Shown: positions 44,813 through 53,517, counted from the first letter of the stretch. The stretch is DNA of 64,000 nt from DAOUBP01 sp964513075 (GCA_964513075.1 CAZELR010000006.1:44935-108934), one strand, 5' to 3'. Notes: a model not told the origin generated them from the sequence alone. Numbers and translations are program-made.

Positions 44813-45883
44813 TCACAGATAACTAGTTTTACCCTGGGCCGCAAGGCGGTTCACCAGCATCTTGACCTCTTCGGCACGGTCACGGGTACACACCAACAGG
44901 ACATCGGGCGTATCCACGATGACCAGATCTCGCAGCCCGATCGCCGCCACCAAACGGCTGCTGGAGCGCACATAGCAGCCCTGAGCGTCCAGGCTGAGCA
45001 GCTCCCCGTTCGCGACATTGCCGTGCTCGTCGCCGTCCAGCACATCCAGCAGGGCACCCCAACTTCCGATGTCGCTCCAGCCGATATCGACCGGAATCAC
45101 TGACACCCGATCAGCATGCTCCATGATGCCATAGTCAATAGAAATCCGGCGAATCTTGGACCACTCTTCAGCAAGCACCTGCTCCGCCGCCGGAGTTCCC
45201 AAGGCCGTGCCGATACTGACTAATGCGGCGTGCAGATCCGGCAACTGCGCCGCGAATTCAGCCAGCAGCCGGTCGCCGCGCCAAACGAACATCCCGCTGT
45301 TCCAAACGTAACGGCCTTCCTCCAGGAAGCGGGCCGCAGTCCTGGCATCCGGCTTCTCCGTAAATCCGCCGGAACGGTAGACCCGGAATCCGTCCACCAT
45401 CACTTGCGCCTCGCCCAACCTGATGTACCCGAACGCAGTGGAAGGCTGCATGGGGCGGATGCCGAGGGTCAGGATCGTGCCATCCGCGGCCACTTGCTCG
45501 GCCGCCGCCAATGCCGCGCGAAACTGCACGGTGTCGACAATATAGTGGTCAGCGGTCAGCATCACCATGATGGCCTCAGGATCGCGCCGCAACAAGTGGA
45601 CAGCAGCCAGCCCCGCAGCCGGAGCTGAGTCACGGCCGGCAGGCTCCAGGATGAAGTTATCCGCGGGCAGTTGCGGCGCTTGCGGCCGCAGCACCTCGGC
45701 GATCTGGCTGTTAGTGACCACCAGGATACGTTCTGGCGGGAAAGAAGGCGTCAGGCGATCGACTGCATGTTGAAACATGGTGCGATCGCCGATCAACTTG
45801 AGCGCCTGCTTGGGCTCGCTCTGGCGGCTTAGCGGCCATAACCGCGTGCCAGAACCCCCTGCCATAATGACAGCATACAGCAT
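44813..45883 (-). CDS. manC: Mannose-1-phosphate guanylyltransferase
   Basis: A 356-residue GDP-mannose pyrophosphorylase: AVIMAGGSGTRLWPLSR is the nucleotide-binding signature, then PKQALKLIG, FILEPAGRDSAPA, LTADHYI and FTEKPDARTAARFLEEG. The C-terminal isomerase domain of bifunctional enzymes is absent. It makes GDP-mannose for glycans, which fits the polysaccharide genes elsewhere in the window. GGAGG lies 11 nt before the ATG; 27 bp after dprA. Confidence 0.94.
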   Translation of the reverse strand: MLYAVIMAGGSGTRLWPLSRQSEPKQALKLIGDRTMFQHAVDRLTPSFPPERILVVTNSQIAEVLRPQAPQLPADNFILEPAGRDSAPAAGLAAVHLLRRDPEAIMVMLTADHYIVDTVQFRAALAAAEQVAADGTILTLGIRPMQPSTAFGYIRLGEAQVMVDGFRVYRSGGFTEKPDARTAARFLEEGRYVWNSGMFVWRGDRLLAEFAAQLPDLHAALVSIGTALGTPAAEQVLAEEWSKIRRISIDYGIMEHADRVSVIPVDIGWSDIGSWGALLDVLDGDEHGNVANGELLSLDAQGCYVRSSSRLVAAIGLRDLVIVDTPDVLLVCTRDRAEEVKMLVNRLAAQGKTSYL

Positions 45884-45910
45884 CGTATGTCATGCCTCCA
45901 TCAAAAAAGT

Positions 45911-47020
45911 TCAGTCGATCTTGTACACAGGCCCGGTCTCGCGTGCCCGGATATAGGACATGCCGCCCACCTGGCGCACCAGCCCTTTGAGCTCCATTAA
46001 AGCCAGGGAGCTGGTGACCGTGGCGATAGGCAGCCCGACCAAGCGACTGACCTCATCCACATGCACCGGCTCATCCGCCAATTGCTCGAAAAGCCGTGCT
46101 TCCGTCGCATCTGTCGGGAAGAGCAGATGTGTTTCCACCTGCTGGGCCACCGTCGTCAGGTTGAGCGCTTCCAGCACATCGTTCGCCGCCAGCGCCGGCG
46201 TCGCTCCCTCACGAATCAGCCGGTTCGTGCCCTGGCTGTTCCGAGCAAAGATGTTGCCCGGGACGGCAAACACATCGCGGCCCTGGTCCGCGGCAAAACC
46301 TGCAGTAATCAGCGCGCCGCTTTGCTCACCAGCCTCGACCACAATCACCCCGCGGCTCAGGCCGCTAATGATCCGGTTGCGCGGCGGGAAGTTATTGGCC
46401 TCGGGCTGAACGCCCAACGCGTACTCGCTGATCAAGGCGCCGTGCTGCACGATATCATCCGCCAGCTTCCTGTTGTCCCACGGGTAGATGACATCGAGAC
46501 CCGAGCCAAGCACGGCTAACGTGCGACCGCCGGCTTCCAAGGCCGCCCGGTGCGCCTGGGTGTCGATGCCCGTCGCCAGTCCGCTGACGATGGTCACGCC
46601 GGCGCGCACCAGATCGCCCGCCAGCACCCGCGCCACCTCTTTGCCATACGCAGAAGCCACACGCGTGCCTACTATGGCCACCGCCCAGTCATCCTCCGGC
46701 CGCAACTCACCCCGCAGGTACAACACCGGCGGCGAATCGTTAATCGCTAAAAGCCGCGCCGGATAACGCGGATCCTCCCAGGTCAGCACGTCCACGCCGG
46801 CCCGCTGGACTTTAACCAGCTCGGCCTCCAGGTCGAGCTTTCCGCGCGCCTCCAGCAAGCTGGCCAACGAACGCCGGTCAAGCCCAACTTCGGCCAAGGC
46901 GGCCGTGGACGCGTGCCAGGCCGCCGCCGGCGAGCCGAAAAAGTCCAACAAAGCCCGCAGCCGCGCTGGTCCAATCCCGCGCACCTTATTGAAAGCTATC
47001 CAGTATGCCAGCGGATCCAC
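45911..47020 (-). CDS. dprA: DNA processing protein DprA
   Basis: About 369 residues. An N-terminal HhH/SAM-like region (VRGIGPARLRALLDFFG) precedes the Rossmann DprA core (VAIVGTRVASAYGKEVAR, SGLATGIDTQAHRAAL, GSGLDVIYPWDNRKL, ISEYALGVQPEANNFPPRNRIISGLS, AGEQSGALITAGFAADQGR) and a C-terminal winged helix. It loads RecA on incoming single strands in transformation. GTG at 47020 is preferred over 47026 because GAGAGG lies 7 nt upstream. First gene of the six-gene minus operon. Confidence 0.95.
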   Translation of the reverse strand: MDPLAYWIAFNKVRGIGPARLRALLDFFGSPAAAWHASTAALAEVGLDRRSLASLLEARGKLDLEAELVKVQRAGVDVLTWEDPRYPARLLAINDSPPVLYLRGELRPEDDWAVAIVGTRVASAYGKEVARVLAGDLVRAGVTIVSGLATGIDTQAHRAALEAGGRTLAVLGSGLDVIYPWDNRKLADDIVQHGALISEYALGVQPEANNFPPRNRIISGLSRGVIVVEAGEQSGALITAGFAADQGRDVFAVPGNIFARNSQGTNRLIREGATPALAANDVLEALNLTTVAQQVETHLLFPTDATEARLFEQLADEPVHVDEVSRLVGLPIATVTSSLALMELKGLVRQVGGMSYIRARETGPVYKID

Positions 47021-47065
47021 GCACACGCCTCTCTGCCGCAGCGAACAGGCGGCTCATCGGCGCGC

Positions 47066-47094
47066 AGCATACTCGATGGGCCGTGTTTTGTCAA
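47066..47094 (-). promoter_or_regulatory. Promoter of the dprA operon
   Basis: Minus strand: perfect TTGACA (47089-47094), 17-nt spacer, TATGCT (47066-47071), ~40 bp before the dprA start. Confidence 0.75.
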
Positions 47095-47098
47095 AACA

Positions 47099-47132
47099 TA
47101 AACAAGAAAAGGGCGCCCAGATGAGCGCCCTT
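47099..47132 (-). terminator. Terminator after the YgaP-like gene
   Basis: Minus strand hairpin AAGGGCGC...GCGCCCTT (47109-47116 / 47125-47132) followed by a T-rich tail TTCTTGTTT. It insulates the dprA promoter directly downstream. Confidence 0.8.
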
Positions 47133-47156
47133 CCCACGCAAAGATAGAGACCTGAC

Positions 47157-47360
47157 CTACTTCTTGAGGGTGTTAAACTTGAAGGGCAGGTAGATCGGGC
47201 AGAACCGCAGGGCCGCCGTGACGAGCAGGATGGCGCCCAGCAGGACTAGAATGACCGATGGCCAGGCGGCAGAAAACTTCACTACTGCGCCAAGGATCAG
47301 AAGAATGGCGCCAACAACGAAGCGAATGATGCGATCAGTTTGTCCGATATTCGGTTTCAT
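47157..47360 (-). CDS. YgaP-like DUF2892 membrane protein
   Basis: 67 residues with two helices. N-terminal NIGQTDRIIRFVVGAILL and the C-terminal RFCPIYLPFK match the YgaP transmembrane (DUF2892) family, in which the Cys-Pro-x-Tyr segment is conserved. The rhodanese domain of YgaP is absent. GGAGG lies 7 nt before the ATG. Monocistronic: own promoter upstream and terminator downstream. Confidence 0.88.
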   Translation of the reverse strand: MKPNIGQTDRIIRFVVGAILLILGAVVKFSAAWPSVILVLLGAILLVTAALRFCPIYLPFKFNTLKK

Positions 47361-47427
47361 CAGGTTACCTCCATAAGCATGGGATGATTACTGCACGCCG
47401 TCACGATTCACGGCGGACAGGCCTGTC

Positions 47428-47456
47428 ATTATAAGAGCAAATGCCCGGCAGCACAA
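47428..47456 (-). promoter_or_regulatory. Promoter of the YgaP-like gene
   Basis: Minus strand TTGTGC (47451-47456), 17-nt spacer, TATAAT (47428-47433). An 18-bp-spanning inverted repeat (CGCCGT/ACGGCG) follows in the leader. Confidence 0.65.
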
Positions 47457-47562
47457 CTACGCCTGTAAGGGCGGCACTTCGCGGGCTTTTGCGCTGCCGG
47501 ACGGCCCGCCCCGGAGGCCATAAGCATGGAGCGCAGCAGGTCTTGGACGAAGTGCCTCGCCC

Positions 47563-48111
47563 TTACTCCTCCGCGGGCGCCAGCAGGCCCTCTGGCAGGG
47601 CCACACGCATCACGCGGCTGTCCAGATCAACACCCAGCACCACGTCACGCAACGCAGGGATGAGCACCTCGCCCTGCGGTCCAGTCACCACGTAGACATC
47701 GTTAGCGGGGGTGAGAATAATCTCCACCAACTCGCCCAATGCCTCGCCGGCCTCAGTCTCGACATGCAAGCCGATCAAGTCGTGCATGTAGTTCTCGTGC
47801 TCACCCAAAGGCATCGCCTCGTGCTCCGGAATGAGCAAATAGAGGCCGCGCAACAGCTCGGCGGCGTTGCGATCGGGCACTGAGACCAACTTGACCAGCA
47901 CGCGCCCCTGATGCGGCCGGGAGGCAGCAATCTGTACCGGAATCGCCGCAGGGTCGTCGGTGCTCTTGCCCATGTACAGCTTCGTGCCGGGTTGATACCG
48001 TTCGGGGAAGTCAGTCATCACCTCGACCTTGAGCTCGCCGCGGATACCGTGCGGTCCCACGATTTGGCCGACAGCCAGATAGCTGGGCGTCTCCTTTACC
48101 TGCTTTGCCAT
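47563..48111 (-). CDS. rimM: Ribosome maturation factor RimM
   Basis: A 182-residue 30S-maturation protein. LAVGQIVGPHGIRGELKVE is the RimM N-terminal signature; YMHDLIGLHVET and the PRC-barrel stretch VLIPALRDVVLGVDL follow. The ATG at 48111 (GGGAGG 5 nt upstream) is preferred to the longer frame from 48174, which would run through a hairpin. It follows khpA in the usual ffh-rpsP-khpA-rimM order; trmD and rplS do not follow. Confidence 0.93.
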   Translation of the reverse strand: MAKQVKETPSYLAVGQIVGPHGIRGELKVEVMTDFPERYQPGTKLYMGKSTDDPAAIPVQIAASRPHQGRVLVKLVSVPDRNAAELLRGLYLLIPEHEAMPLGEHENYMHDLIGLHVETEAGEALGELVEIILTPANDVYVVTGPQGEVLIPALRDVVLGVDLDSRVMRVALPEGLLAPAEE

Positions 48112-48130
48112 AGCACCCTCCCAGTAAACT

Positions 48131-48172
48131 AAAAAGGCGGGCGGGCAGTGTATCGCGACACCCCCGCCCGCC
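48131..48172 (-). terminator. Hairpin/T-tract between khpA and rimM
   Basis: Minus strand GGCGGGCGGG and CCCGCCCGCC (10-bp perfect arms, 48163-48172 / 48136-48145), an inner GTGT/ACAC, then TTTTT (48131-48135). It is a canonical terminator shape 20 nt before the rimM ATG and should reduce read-through. Confidence 0.8.
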
Positions 48173-48202
48173 ACACATCGTCAATCCGTGATGTCTAGAG
48201 CG

Positions 48203-48430
48203 TCAAACGATCTCCAACACCACACGACGATCCTGCGAAGCGACGCGCAACAGGGTCCGCAACGCGTTCGCCACGCGGCCGTCCTTGCCGATGACCCGGC
48301 CCATATCCTCGCGGTCGACGTGCAGCTCTAGCACAGTCACATTGGCGCCGCGGGTCTCTTTCACATGGACCTTCTCGGGATTGTCAACCAATTGCTGCGC
48401 GATGTACTCGATCAGTTCTTTTTCTTTCAC
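48203..48430 (-). CDS. khpA: KH-domain RNA-binding protein KhpA
   Basis: 75 residues, the usual size for YlqC/KhpA. A single KH domain with GRVIGKDGRVANALRTLLR, the GxxG loop reading GKDG. Binds RNA and is linked to division and cell-wall control in Firmicutes. The GTG at 48430 is preferred, as GGAGG lies 6 nt upstream and longer forms are atypical. Confidence 0.92.
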   Translation of the reverse strand: MKEKELIEYIAQQLVDNPEKVHVKETRGANVTVLELHVDREDMGRVIGKDGRVANALRTLLRVASQDRRVVLEIV

Positions 48431-48519
48431 CGTCAGCCTCCGCATTCGGTATGGGTGAGTGGCCTGCCCGCAGCCTCGGGGCGCAGGCATCCATCACCCG
48501 CAAGCGATCGGCCGGCGGA

Positions 48520-48792
48520 TCAGGCCGACACAGCCGGTTTTGCCGGCGCTGCATCATAGGCCCCGACTGCCTTGAGCAAGCGGGCCACTGCCTCGCTGGG
48601 CTGCGCGCCCACGCTGAGCCAATACTTGGCGCGATCGACGTCAATGCTGACCGTCTCCGGCTCGGTGCGCGGATTGTAATGGCCGATGTTCTCGAGGATG
48701 CGACCATCGCGCTGAACGTGCTGATCGGCAACCACGACACGATAGGTCGGCTGCTGCTTGGCGCCCTGGCGGCGCAGACGAATACGTACCAT
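48520..48792 (-). CDS. rpsP: 30S ribosomal protein S16
   Basis: 90 residues: MVRIRLRRQGAKQQPTYRVVVAD, DGRILENIGHYNP and YWLSVGAQPSEAV are S16 hallmarks. Start ATG 48792 with AAGGAG 9 nt upstream; the longer frame is rejected. C-terminal Ala/Pro-rich tail. Confidence 0.96.
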   Translation of the reverse strand: MVRIRLRRQGAKQQPTYRVVVADQHVQRDGRILENIGHYNPRTEPETVSIDVDRAKYWLSVGAQPSEAVARLLKAVGAYDAAPAKPAVSA

Positions 48793-48891
48793 TTGACTTT
48801 GCTCCTTAGGTATAATGGGACACAGAGGGTCCCGAATGCTTGCTAACCTCGCCATACGCATGCGTAAGGTCGAAGATTATCAACAGATAAA

Positions 48892-50220
48892 TCAGCGGAA
48901 CATGTCCATCATGCCCCGCATGCCACGACCGCCCGAACTCACCTGCTTCATCAACCGCTGCATCTGGCGGAACTGGTTCAGCAGATCATTGACCTCAGGC
49001 ACTGCGGTTCCCGAGCCGCGCGCCACGCGGCGCTTGCGGCTGCCGTTCAGGAGCCGCGGGTCGCGGCGCTCAGCCATCGTCATGGAATTGATAATGGCCT
49101 CAATCCGGCGCACCTGCTGATCCGTGACATCGGGCGCCAAATCCTTGGCCATCCGGTTCATGCCGGGAATCATGTCCAGGATCTGAGTCAGCGGCCCCAT
49201 CTTCTTGATTTGCTGGAGCTGCTTAAGAAAATCATCCAGGTTGAACTCGCCCTTGACCAACTTGCGGCCCAGTCGTTCGGCCTGGTCTTGATCGACAGTC
49301 TCGCCAGCCTTTTCGATGAGCGTGAGCATGTCGCCCATGCCCAGGATGCGGGTGGCCAGCCGGTCAGGGTAGAAGACCTCCAGCGCGTCCAGCTTCTCGC
49401 CGACACCCAGGTATTTGATTGGGACACCGGTGACCTCGCGCATGGAGATAGCCGCACCGCCGCGCGCATCACCGTCAACCTTGGTCAAGATCAGGCCCGT
49501 AATGGTAACGCGCTCATGGAAGCCCTTGGCGACGTTGACCGCTTCCTGGCCGGTCATCGCATCGGCCACCAACAGGATCTCCTGCGGTTTAGCAATGTCC
49601 TTGATGCGCTCGAGCTCGGTCATCATCTCGTCGCTGATCTGGAGCCGGCCAGCGGTATCGAGGATGACTACATCATAAGCGCCTTCTTTGGCGCGCTGCA
49701 AGCTGTGACGCACGATTTCGGGCGGCGCAACCTTGGTGCCCTCGCTGTGAACAGGGATATCGAGCTGCTTGCCCAAGACCTCAAGCTGCGTGACCGCGGC
49801 CGGGCGATAGGTGTCAGCAGCCACCAGCAGGGCGCGCTTGTTGCTCTTGCGCAACGCAAGCGCCAACTTAGCAGCCATGGTAGTCTTGCCCGCGCCCTGC
49901 AAGCCGACCAGCATCACGACATGCGGCGCGGCGCCCGAAAGGTCCAACCGCGCAGGCTCACCGAGCGTTGCCAACAGCTCTTCATGCACGATCTTGACGA
50001 CCTGCTGCGCCGGCGTCAGGCTCGACATCACCTCGGCGCCCACGGCGCGTTCGCGCACCCGAGCCACCAACTGCTTGACGACCTTGAAGTTGACGTCGGC
50101 TTCCAGCAGAGCCAGGCGCACCTCGCGCAGGGCGACGTCGACATCCTGCTCGGTCAAGCGACCGCGCGATGCCAACTTATCAAAAACCGCGTTGAGTTTG
50201 GTCTGTAAACTCTCAAACAT
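48892..50220 (-). CDS. ffh: Signal recognition particle protein Ffh
   Basis: A 442-residue SRP54 GTPase targeting nascent membrane proteins. N domain, then G domain with GLQGAGKTTMAAKLA (~107), DTAGRLQ, TKVDGDARGG and YLGVGEKLDALEVF; the Met-rich M domain ends in MRGMMDMFR. First gene of the ffh-rpsP-khpA-rimM group, from the promoter at 50291-50319. Confidence 0.97.
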   Translation of the reverse strand: MFESLQTKLNAVFDKLASRGRLTEQDVDVALREVRLALLEADVNFKVVKQLVARVRERAVGAEVMSSLTPAQQVVKIVHEELLATLGEPARLDLSGAAPHVVMLVGLQGAGKTTMAAKLALALRKSNKRALLVAADTYRPAAVTQLEVLGKQLDIPVHSEGTKVAPPEIVRHSLQRAKEGAYDVVILDTAGRLQISDEMMTELERIKDIAKPQEILLVADAMTGQEAVNVAKGFHERVTITGLILTKVDGDARGGAAISMREVTGVPIKYLGVGEKLDALEVFYPDRLATRILGMGDMLTLIEKAGETVDQDQAERLGRKLVKGEFNLDDFLKQLQQIKKMGPLTQILDMIPGMNRMAKDLAPDVTDQQVRRIEAIINSMTMAERRDPRLLNGSRKRRVARGSGTAVPEVNDLLNQFRQMQRLMKQVSSGGRGMRGMMDMFR

Positions 50221-50290
50221 AGACGCCTACTCGCGCAAAGGCCGGCCCTCAGGCCGGCCCCGCAAAGCCGTTGCATGCCAGACATTTGCA

Positions 50291-50319
50291 ATTTTACGGG
50301 GGATTGCGTTTTTCGTCAA
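50291..50319 (-). promoter_or_regulatory. ffh promoter, overlapping the divergent CBM48 promoter
   Basis: Minus strand TTGACG (50314-50319), 17-nt spacer, TAAAAT (50291-50296), ~70 bp from the ffh ATG. Confidence 0.7.
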
Positions 50320-50333
50320 GTCTATGCTATAAT
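50304..50333 (+). promoter_or_regulatory. CBM48 gene promoter, overlapping the divergent ffh promoter
   Basis: TTGCGT (50304-50309), 18-nt spacer, TATAAT with extended TG (50328-50333). Its -35 lies within the spacer of the ffh promoter, so both cannot be occupied at once. Confidence 0.7.
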
Positions 50334-50356
50334 CGCCGAAACTGGTACGCCGCCTC

Positions 50357-50409
50357 TGTATCACAATCCGCTGGATTGTGCGGGACGCAATCCAGTAGAT
50401 TGCGATACA
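50357..50409. repeat. Long imperfect palindrome in the CBM48 leader
   Basis: 22-nt arms (50357-50378 and 50388-50409) around a 9-nt loop, with three mismatches: TGTATCaCAATCcgCTGGATTG against its complement. No T-tract follows. It lies ~25-50 nt downstream of the +1 and ~45 nt before the ATG, so it forms a leader hairpin or a REP-like element. Confidence 0.8.
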
Positions 50410-50452
50410 ACGGCGTACAGGCTACGACGATCCCTAACCGAGGATGTCTGTC

Positions 50453-50752
50453 ATGATCTACAAGGAACCTGTTCCGGACAGCGACAAGGTGCGTGTGACG
50501 TTCGAACTGCCATCGAGCCTGTGGGCAGAGCGCGTCAACCTGGTGGGCGACTTCAATAACTGGGACACCACCAAGGACGAAATGCTACAATCGCGCAGCA
50601 ATGGTAACTGGCGCATCACCCTGGTGCTGCCAACCGGCCGCGAGTATCAGTTTCGCTACCTCGTCAACGGTCGTGACTGGCACAATGAGTGGCACGCCGA
50701 CAGGTACGTGTCCAATAAGTTCGGGACGGATAACTCGGTCATCACTACCTAA
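50453..50752 (+). CDS. Free-standing CBM48/AMPK-type glycogen-binding protein
   Basis: About 99 residues forming a single early-set domain: VTFELPSSLWAERVNLVGDFNNWD, WRITLVLPTGREYQFRYLVNG and WHNEWHADRYV match the isoamylase-N/CBM48 fold that binds alpha-glucans. No catalytic domain is attached. The ATG at 50453 has GAGG 9 nt upstream, whereas the ATG at 50444 abuts that site. Monocistronic; function unknown, perhaps alpha-glucan sensing. Confidence 0.88.
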   Translation: MIYKEPVPDSDKVRVTFELPSSLWAERVNLVGDFNNWDTTKDEMLQSRSNGNWRITLVLPTGREYQFRYLVNGRDWHNEWHADRYVSNKFGTDNSVITT

Positions 50753-50810
50753 ACCGCGGGCACACTGCCCCACCCAAGCCACTCGGCGTGCTTGTCTGCC
50801 AACAACGCGT

Positions 50811-50851
50811 ACGCGAAATGGCCGCCATCCGGTATGGCGGCCATTTCGCGT
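50811..50851. terminator. Perfect 18-bp hairpin between convergent genes
   Basis: ACGCGAAATGGCCGCCAT (50811-50828), 5-nt loop, exact complement (50834-50851), between the CBM48 and ftsH stops. No T-tract on either side; it may end both transcripts or be a REP-like element. Confidence 0.5.
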
Positions 50852-50863
50852 TATCCGGCCGGA

Positions 50864-52786
50864 TCAGCTTGTCTTCACACACTCGCGCGGTTGACCGGCC
50901 AGCGCGGCCTTGACAGCGCTGCCATCGACCGTCTCGCATTCGAGCAGCTCACGGGTCAACTGTTCCAGGGCGGGCCGGTGCTCGCGCAGATAGGTCTGAG
51001 CTCGCTCGTACTGCTCCGTGATGATACGCTTGACTTCCGCATCGATGCGCTGGCGCGTCTCGGGGCTCAGGCTGCTGCTGTCTTCCACTGCGCCGCCCAG
51101 GTACTGCAGCTGCTGGCCGGCATAACGCACCGACCCCAACAGCTCGCTCATCCCAAATTCTGTTACCATCCGGCGCGCCAGATCAGTGGCGCGCATGATG
51201 TCATCGCTGGCGCCAGTGCTGATCTTATCGTAAATCACCCTTTCAGCGGCGCGGCCTCCCAGCATGACCGCAATGCGATCCAGCAGCTCCTCCTCGCGCA
51301 ACAGATAGCGATCCTCTTCCGGCATCTGCATGGTGTAGCCCAATGCACCCCGGCTGCGCGGCACGATACTGATCTTACTGACCGGATCGCCATAGGGCAC
51401 CAGCTCGGCGACGAGTGCGTGGCCCGACTCGTGATAAGCCACCGCGGTTCGCGTCTCTTCATTCATCACGCGGGTGCGCTGTTCCAGGCCGGCCACCACC
51501 CGCTCGATAGCCGCTTCGAAGTCGCCCAGAGTCACAGAGGTGGCCTTACGGCGGGCAGCCAGCAGCGCAGCCTCGTTCATGATGTTGGCCAGGTCCGCGC
51601 CGGAGAAACCGGGGGTCATGCGCGCCGCACGCTCGATGTCAAAGTCCGGCGCCAGCTTGACTCCTTTGCTGTGGATGCGCAAGATTTGCTGGCGGCCGAT
51701 AAGGTCCGGGTTGCCGACGACCACCTGCCGATCGAAGCGGCCTGCGCGCAGCAGCGCGGGGTCCAACACCTCGGGCCGATTGGTGGCGGCCATGATGATT
51801 ACCGGCGCGGTAGCGCTGGTCTGGAAGCCGTCGATCTCAGCCAGAAGCTGGTTGAGTGTCTGCTCGCGCTCATCGTTGCCGCCAATACGCATCGCCCCCC
51901 CGCGGCTCTGACCGATGGCATCGATCTCGTCGATGAAGATGATCGCCGGGGCAGCCTTGCGCGCCTGCTCGAACAGATCGCGCACACGCGCAGCGCCGAC
52001 GCCCACGAACATCTCGACAAACTCCGAGCCGCTGGTCTCGAAAAACGACACCCCGGCCTCGCCGGCCGTTGCCTTGGCCAGCAGCGTCTTGCCGGTGCCG
52101 GGCGGACCCACCAATAGCACACCCTTGGGGATGCGGCCGCCCAACGTTGAGAACTGCTCGGGATGCTTGAGGAACTGGATGATCTCCTGCAGCTCGGCGA
52201 TTGCCTCGTCCGCGCCACCGACGTCCTTATACGTAACACCCACGTCCGCAGCTTTTACCTCGGTCGCCTTGCTCTTGCCGACGCCGAAGATGCCGCCCAA
52301 GCCGCCCGCGCCCGCGCCTCCGCCCGCACGCGACCGAAACATGAAGTACCAGAAGACCCCCAACAGGGCGAGCGGCAAAACCCAGGAGAGCAGCAGCGCG
52401 CCGGCCGGGCTGGCCGGCCGAGCGAAACTGTATTCGACCTTGGCCGCTTGCAGATCCTCCACCAGCTTGGGATCGCCGCCCGCGGTCACCACGGTATCGA
52501 AGCGGAGCGTTTCCGTCGCTGGATTGGGCCCAGTATTTTTCATCTCACCGACGATATCGTTCTCTCCGATGGTTGCTTTGAGGATCTCGCCCGCAGCGAG
52601 CTTCGTGCGGAACTCGCTGTAGGGGATCTGCACGGCTGCCGTCGTAGAGGGGAGGACGAAGGTCTGGAACAGCCAGAGCACGACGAAGGCTACCAGCATA
52701 TACGTGATGTAATAACGCACCTGCCGCTGAGTCTGCTCTTTGCGTTTCCGCTCTTCCTCGGGATCCGGTTTTCGGGTTTCAGGCAT
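50864..52786 (-). CDS. ftsH: ATP-dependent zinc metalloprotease FtsH
   Basis: A 640-residue membrane AAA+ protease. Two N-terminal helices (~28-48 and ~122-142) flank a periplasmic domain; AAA+ Walker A VGPPGTGKTLLAKA (~228), Walker B IIFIDEIDAIG, SRH ATNRPEVLDPALLRAGRFDRQ; zinc site AYHESGHALVAELV (HExxH) with a downstream Asp. Degrades membrane and regulatory proteins. GGAG 7 nt before the ATG; 12 bp after the corrinoid gene. Confidence 0.97.
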   Translation of the reverse strand: MPETRKPDPEEERKRKEQTQRQVRYYITYMLVAFVVLWLFQTFVLPSTTAAVQIPYSEFRTKLAAGEILKATIGENDIVGEMKNTGPNPATETLRFDTVVTAGGDPKLVEDLQAAKVEYSFARPASPAGALLLSWVLPLALLGVFWYFMFRSRAGGGAGAGGLGGIFGVGKSKATEVKAADVGVTYKDVGGADEAIAELQEIIQFLKHPEQFSTLGGRIPKGVLLVGPPGTGKTLLAKATAGEAGVSFFETSGSEFVEMFVGVGAARVRDLFEQARKAAPAIIFIDEIDAIGQSRGGAMRIGGNDEREQTLNQLLAEIDGFQTSATAPVIIMAATNRPEVLDPALLRAGRFDRQVVVGNPDLIGRQQILRIHSKGVKLAPDFDIERAARMTPGFSGADLANIMNEAALLAARRKATSVTLGDFEAAIERVVAGLEQRTRVMNEETRTAVAYHESGHALVAELVPYGDPVSKISIVPRSRGALGYTMQMPEEDRYLLREEELLDRIAVMLGGRAAERVIYDKISTGASDDIMRATDLARRMVTEFGMSELLGSVRYAGQQLQYLGGAVEDSSSLSPETRQRIDAEVKRIITEQYERAQTYLREHRPALEQLTRELLECETVDGSAVKAALAGQPRECVKTS

Positions 52787-52798
52787 GATTTGACTCCA

Positions 52799-53434
52799 TT
52801 ATTTCCTGGTCAAGGTCTTTGCCAGGCGCACAGCCGAGCTGGCATCCGGGCTGTAACCGTCCGCGCCGATCTGGCGGGAGAAGTTGTCAGTCACCGGCGC
52901 GCCGCCAATCATCACCTTAACCTGATCGCGCACGCCGGCTTCCAACAACGCCTTTACGGTGCTGCCCATCGCAGGCATCGTGGTGGTGAGCAACGCCGAC
53001 ATGCCGATCACCTGGGGCTTGTGTTCGAGCACAGCCTTGACGAATTTGTCCGGGCTGACATCGGTGCCCAGGTCTACGACCTCGAAGCCAGCACCTTCCA
53101 GCATCATCGCGACCAGATTCTTGCCGATGTCGTGCAAGTCTCCCTTGACGGTGCCGACGATCACCTTGCCAGCCGGCGCAACGCCGGACTGGGCCAGATG
53201 TGGCTTCAGCAGGGCAAGCCCGGCCTGCATCGCGCGCGCCGAGACCAACATCTCGGGAACGAAGTACTCGTTCTCCTCGAACAGCCGGCCGACCTCACCC
53301 ATCGCCGCGATCAAGCCATCCTTTAGGATCGTATCCGGGACCAATCCAGCCGCCAACGCGGCCTCAACGCCTGATTTAGCACCTGTCGCGTCGCCGTCCA
53401 ATACCGCATTGAAAATCGCTTCCAGTTGACTCAC
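52799..53434 (-). CDS. Corrinoid (B12)-binding protein of the MtaC/MtbC type
   Basis: A 211-residue protein: N-terminal helical cap (~1-85) and a Rossmann-like B12 domain with GDLHDIGKNLVAMMLEGAGFEV (the Asp-x-His-x-x-Gly lower-ligand motif), IGMSALLTTTMPAM and VMIGGAPV. Such proteins carry the methyl group between two methyltransferases. No MtaB/MtbA-like or RamA gene is present here; pairing with ftsH is unusual. Confidence 0.92.
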   Translation of the reverse strand: MSQLEAIFNAVLDGDATGAKSGVEAALAAGLVPDTILKDGLIAAMGEVGRLFEENEYFVPEMLVSARAMQAGLALLKPHLAQSGVAPAGKVIVGTVKGDLHDIGKNLVAMMLEGAGFEVVDLGTDVSPDKFVKAVLEHKPQVIGMSALLTTTMPAMGSTVKALLEAGVRDQVKVMIGGAPVTDNFSRQIGADGYSPDASSAVRLAKTLTRK

Positions 53435-53483
53435 ATGGCCTCCCTCGCACCCTTTACAGTATCCCCGAAGCTATCTAAAAACT

Positions 53484-53517
53484 CCTTATCAACTCCGGCC
53501 GTAACTTGTTGATAAGG
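53484..53517. repeat. Inverted repeat upstream of the corrinoid gene
   Basis: CCTTATCAA (53484-53492) and TTGATAAGG (53509-53517), perfect 9-bp arms 16 nt apart, 50 bp before the corrinoid start. Could be an operator or leader hairpin. Confidence 0.5.

Noticed and set aside
52163..53326. 387-codon plus-strand frame
   Set aside because: Antisense to ftsH and the corrinoid gene, both of which have clear motifs.
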